Source: Alphaproteobacteria bacterium
GTDB taxonomy: Bacteria > Pseudomonadota > Alphaproteobacteria > Rhizobiales > Xanthobacteraceae
Assembly: GCA_005883115.1 (NCBI GenBank)
Contig: VAZQ01000127.1
Span: 1 to 18,134 of the forward strand
Direction of reading: 5' to 3'
Length of the DNA: 18,134 bases
Shown here: positions 15,260-18,134 of the stretch, piece by piece
Numbering within the stretch: the stretch's first letter is position 1
Layout of the letters: each line of letters starts with the position of its first letter
Program-made: the position numbers and the translations under genes
Notes under the pieces: model-generated
Database searches by the model: none
Seen by the model: only the letters and a program-made list of their open reading frames with translations
What the model was told of the DNA's origin: nothing

Positions 15260-16879
15260 GTGCGCTCATCGGCCCCAGTCAAGAACCAGCGCCGGATATT
15301 GTGCGTTTTTCCGCACTACACCCCCGCGTTCGGCACGTTCAATCACGCCTATCGTTTGATGAAAGGGGTGCGGGCGTTTATGCCGCCACAGGGCCTGCTG
15401 CTGATCGCGGCCTATATGCCGCAACAATGGCAGGTCCGCTTCATCGACGAAAATATCCGCAAAGCCAGCGAAGCGGACTTCGCCTGGGCCGACGCCGTGC
15501 TGGTCAGCGGTATGCACGTCCAGGCGCGGCAAATCCATGATATCGCCGCACGCGCGCACAAAGCCGGTAAGGTGGTGCTGCTGGGCGGACCATCTGTATC
15601 CGCCTCACCCGAAATATATCCCGAGATCGACTACCTCCACATCGGCGAGCTCGGTGACGCAACCGATCAGCTCATCGCTCGCCTCGACGAGAGTGTCGCG
15701 CGACCGAGCGCACAGCTGCGCTTGGAAACAAAGGATCGCGTTCCGCTGCACGATTTCCCAATTCCGGCCTACGATCTTATCCCGCTGAAGAACTATCTCA
15801 TGTTGACTCTGCAGTTCTCCAGCGGCTGCCCCTATCTGTGCGAGTTCTGCGATATTCCCAACCTCTATGGCCGGCAGCCGCGGCTCAAGACCCCGGCGCA
15901 GATCACCGCCGAGCTCGATGCCATGCGCACGCAGAAAGGGCATCCGCCGGTTGTTTACTTCGTCGATGACAATTTCATCGGTAATCGCAAGGCCGCCAAA
16001 GACATGCTGCCGCATCTGCTCGCCTGGCAGAAGCAGCACGGTTATCCAATGCAGTTCGCCTGCGAGGCGACGCTCAATATCGCCAAGCAGCCGGAAATTC
16101 TCAGGCTCATGCGGGAATGCTCGTTCCTCGGCCTATTCGTTGGCATCGAGACGCCGGAAGCCGACGCGCTCAAGGCGATGCGCAAGAATCAGAACGTCGC
16201 CGTGCCAATGATGGAGTCGATCAAGACCCTCAACGACTATGGATTGGAGGTCACCTCCGGCATCATTCTCGGGCTCGATACTGACTCCGACGACACCGAG
16301 GTGCGCCTGAAGGATTTTATCGACATCTCGCAGATTCCCATGTTGACCATCAACCTGTTGCAGGCGCTGCCGAAGACGCCGCTCTGGGATCGTCTCAAGC
16401 TGGCCGGACGCCTCGCCGACGAACCCACCCTCGAAAGCAACGTCCGTTTCCTGCGGCCGTACGAGGAGGTGGTGGCGATGTGGCGCCGCTGCATCGCCTA
16501 TGCCAATGATCCGGAGCGGCTGTTCGCGCGCTTTCACCATCAAGTCGAGGCAACCTACGTCAATCGTATGATTACGCCCGCGCGCGGCAAGCTCAACTGG
16601 GCTAACCTGTCGGGCGCGTTGGTGCTCGCGTTCCGCGTCGTGCTGCACATCGGCATTCTGTCGGATTACCGCAAGCCGTTCTGGCGCGCGGCGCGTCACT
16701 CGCTGCGGCGGGGCCAGATCGACGCCGTCCTCGGGATGGGGTTCATCGCCCACCATCTCATTCAATTCACGCGCGAGGCCCTGCGCGGCGAGCAGAATGC
16801 GTCCTACTACTCGACCAAGCTGCGCACGGCGACACACGCGCCTTCGCCGGAATTGGCATCCCTGCGCAAGTCGGCATAG
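15260..16879 (+). CDS. B12-binding radical SAM protein with DUF4070 domain, HpnP-like (hopanoid C-2 methylase candidate)
   Basis: HpnP transfers a methyl group from SAM, via cobalamin, to C-2 of hopanoids, modifying membrane lipids. The 539-residue protein has an N-terminal B12-binding-type Rossmann domain (about 20-150; no D-x-H-x-x-G motif, as in many class B methylases), the radical SAM cluster motif C190-x3-C194-x2-C197 (GCPYLCEFC), FVDDNFIGNRKAA, and a C-terminal DUF4070 region (about 385-520). The opening RRILCVFPHYTPAFGTF and the end NASYYSTKLR look like HpnP as I know it. No other hopanoid gene is in the window; in Rhodopseudomonas hpnP is also separate from the main cluster. GTG 15260 with GGAGGG (15251-15256) is preferred over GTG 15161. 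A paralogous radical SAM methylase is the alternative. Confidence 0.85.
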   Translation: MRSSAPVKNQRRILCVFPHYTPAFGTFNHAYRLMKGVRAFMPPQGLLLIAAYMPQQWQVRFIDENIRKASEADFAWADAVLVSGMHVQARQIHDIAARAHKAGKVVLLGGPSVSASPEIYPEIDYLHIGELGDATDQLIARLDESVARPSAQLRLETKDRVPLHDFPIPAYDLIPLKNYLMLTLQFSSGCPYLCEFCDIPNLYGRQPRLKTPAQITAELDAMRTQKGHPPVVYFVDDNFIGNRKAAKDMLPHLLAWQKQHGYPMQFACEATLNIAKQPEILRLMRECSFLGLFVGIETPEADALKAMRKNQNVAVPMMESIKTLNDYGLEVTSGIILGLDTDSDDTEVRLKDFIDISQIPMLTINLLQALPKTPLWDRLKLAGRLADEPTLESNVRFLRPYEEVVAMWRRCIAYANDPERLFARFHHQVEATYVNRMITPARGKLNWANLSGALVLAFRVVLHIGILSDYRKPFWRAARHSLRRGQIDAVLGMGFIAHHLIQFTREALRGEQNASYYSTKLRTATHAPSPELASLRKSA

Positions 16880-16886
16880 GCGTTGC

Positions 16887-16917
16887 GGGACAACAGTCCT
16901 TCTAACAAGTTTGTCCC
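16887..16917. terminator. Weak stem-loop between convergent genes
   Basis: GGGACAA (16887-16893) and TTGTCCC (16911-16917) form a 7-bp inverted repeat around a 17-base loop, between the radical SAM stop and the end of the phosphatase gene. No T-tract follows on the plus strand. It may be a shared processing or termination structure; this is low-confidence. Confidence 0.25.
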
Positions 16918-16936
16918 CACAAGGCTGCCAAAATGA

Positions 16937-18134
16937 TCACCCCAGCTTGGGCTCGAGGTTCACCGACCATAGCGCGTGATCGTCTCGATCTCTAAGCGTC
17001 ACGGTCATCACTTGCGTCGATCCATCGAGGGCGACGTGACCGAAGAATTGCAGGCCTTCGCTGGGCGGCCGATTTGGCGCGCTCGCCGCCTTCACGTACA
17101 CGAGCTGCGGCCCGAACGTGTTGTCGAGCTCACCTTGCGAGCCGCTCCCAGCGTGGATCGGCCCCGACATGAATTCCCAGAACGGCTCGAAATCCTGGAA
17201 CACCGCCCTGTTGGGATCATAGTAATGGGCGGCGGTGTAGTGCCGGTCACCCGTGATCCATACGGTGTTGCGCACGCCGGCCCGCTTGATGAACGAAAGG
17301 ATATCGGCGATTTCGAGCTCGCGGCCGCGCGGCGGGCCGTTGCCCTGAGCGATTGCCTCCAAGCCCCAATTGCGATCGGGATCGTAGACGATAATGAGAC
17401 CGATCGGCATGTCGGCGGCAATGACCTTCCAGGTCGCCTGCGAGTTCAATAATGCGCGCTTGAGCCAAGCGACTTGCGTCGGCCCGAGGAAGTAGGCTGC
17501 CGGTCCATAGGTCTCCTCCAGGTTTTCGCCGTTCGGCCCGCGATAGCTGCGCATGTCGAGCATGAAGACGTCGAGCAGCGGCCCGTAGGAAATTTTGCGA
17601 TAGATGCGCCCGGGCTCGGACTGCGTGAAGCGCAAATACGCGGTTCGCCCGCGCCGCCAGCAGCAGCGTATTCGTCTCGACGTATTTGCTGCGCTGGTGC
17701 TCAGCGCGGGTCAGCGGCTCGCCTGGCCACCAGTTGTTGGTCACTTCGTGATCGTCCCATTGCGCAAAAATCGGTACCTCGGCATTGAAAGCGAGCAGGT
17801 TCTTGTCGAGCAGATTGTATTTGTAATTGCCACGGAACTCCGCGAGCGTCTCCGCGGGCTTCGCCTTTTCCTCGATCACGACGTTTTTCCAAATCTCGCC
17901 ATTCGGCATTTTTTTCTCGGCGAGTATCGGGACATCGGCATAGATCGTATCGCCGCTGTGGATGAAGAAATCCGGCCGATTACGCAGGATGGTGGCGTAG
18001 GTGCGCATGCCGCCGCGCGCCTCGTCGATGCCCCAGCCTTGCCCGGCGGTATCTGCCGACCAAACGAACGAGACCGAGCGTCGGTCGCCCGGCGCGGTGC
18101 GGAAGCGGCCGATCATTGGCTCGCCGGCAATGGT
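16937..18134 (-). pseudogene. PhoD-family alkaline phosphatase, frameshifted and partial
   Basis: PhoD enzymes are exported metallo-phosphatases/phosphodiesterases. The reading frame enters from beyond 18134 (upstream part missing) with SVSFVWSADTAGQGWGID, HSGDTIYAD (metal-binding GD) and FAQWDDHEVTNNW (DDHE), then breaks at about 17630-17636 after LLLAARANRVF. The remaining ~230 residues continue in a different frame from RFTQSEPGRIYRKISYGPLL and include VWITGDRHYTAAHYY (GDxH), ending in LEPKLG. The junction also lacks the acidic-Tyr-Met-Pro-x-Arg piece that family members have just before this arginine, so a 14-base deletion fits better than a one-base error. All metal motifs are present on the two sides. 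The missing start prevents a view of the Tat signal. Confidence 0.82.

Overview
The window is high-GC chromosomal DNA of an alphaproteobacterium, most likely Hyphomicrobiales (Bradyrhizobium/Rhodopseudomonas/Xanthobacteraceae-like). This is inferred from the gene content: coxG/coxM-type molybdenum hydroxylase genes, an LplT-PlsC-Aas triple fusion, a yggT-DUF167-folD run, a TadD-like lipoprotein, an HpnP-like radical SAM enzyme and an EcfG-like promoter motif. I see no phage, transposon, CRISPR or plasmid genes. It reads as ordinary core/shell chromosome with a few odd loci.

Layout. 1-1381 (minus): a CO-dehydrogenase/xanthine-dehydrogenase-type operon, coxG then coxM (ATGA overlap), then the first codons of a third gene that leaves the window. 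1382-2209: gene-poor, but it holds a 10-bp stem-loop with a CCTCC-rich loop upstream of coxG and a compact unit made of an EcfG-like promoter, a 33-residue membrane peptide gene and a strong intrinsic terminator. 2210-6816 (plus): a 1139-residue lysophospholipid flippase/acyltransferase/acyl-ACP synthetase fusion, translationally coupled to an M24-fold protein that has lost most metal ligands. 6823-7476 (minus): a carboxymuconolactone decarboxylase/AhpD-like protein. 7760-10479 (plus): TPR lipoprotein, TerB-like protein, short-chain dehydrogenase (overlapping terB) and a class I glutamine amidotransferase. 10632-10707 (minus): tRNA-Ala(CGC) with a recognisable promoter. 10885-12455 (plus): yggT, yggU (DUF167), folD. 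12468-12977 (minus): GNAT acetyltransferase. 13253-15088 (minus): typA/bipA. 15260-16879 (plus): B12-binding radical SAM protein resembling the hopanoid C-2 methylase HpnP. 16937-18134 (minus): a PhoD-family phosphatase, broken by a frameshift and running off the window.

How the genes work together: the clearest functional units are the Cox-type operon (FAD subunit plus membrane-recruitment/maturation protein), phospholipid repair by the Aas fusion, membrane-related functions (33-residue peptide, YggT, hopanoid-type methylase) and one-carbon metabolism (FolD). The most noteworthy items are the EcfG-like promoter/33-residue peptide/terminator unit, the metal-ligand-depleted M24 protein co-translated with the Aas fusion, the hairpin-plus-U6 directly before typA, and the PhoD gene, whose frameshift coincides with loss of a short conserved motif.
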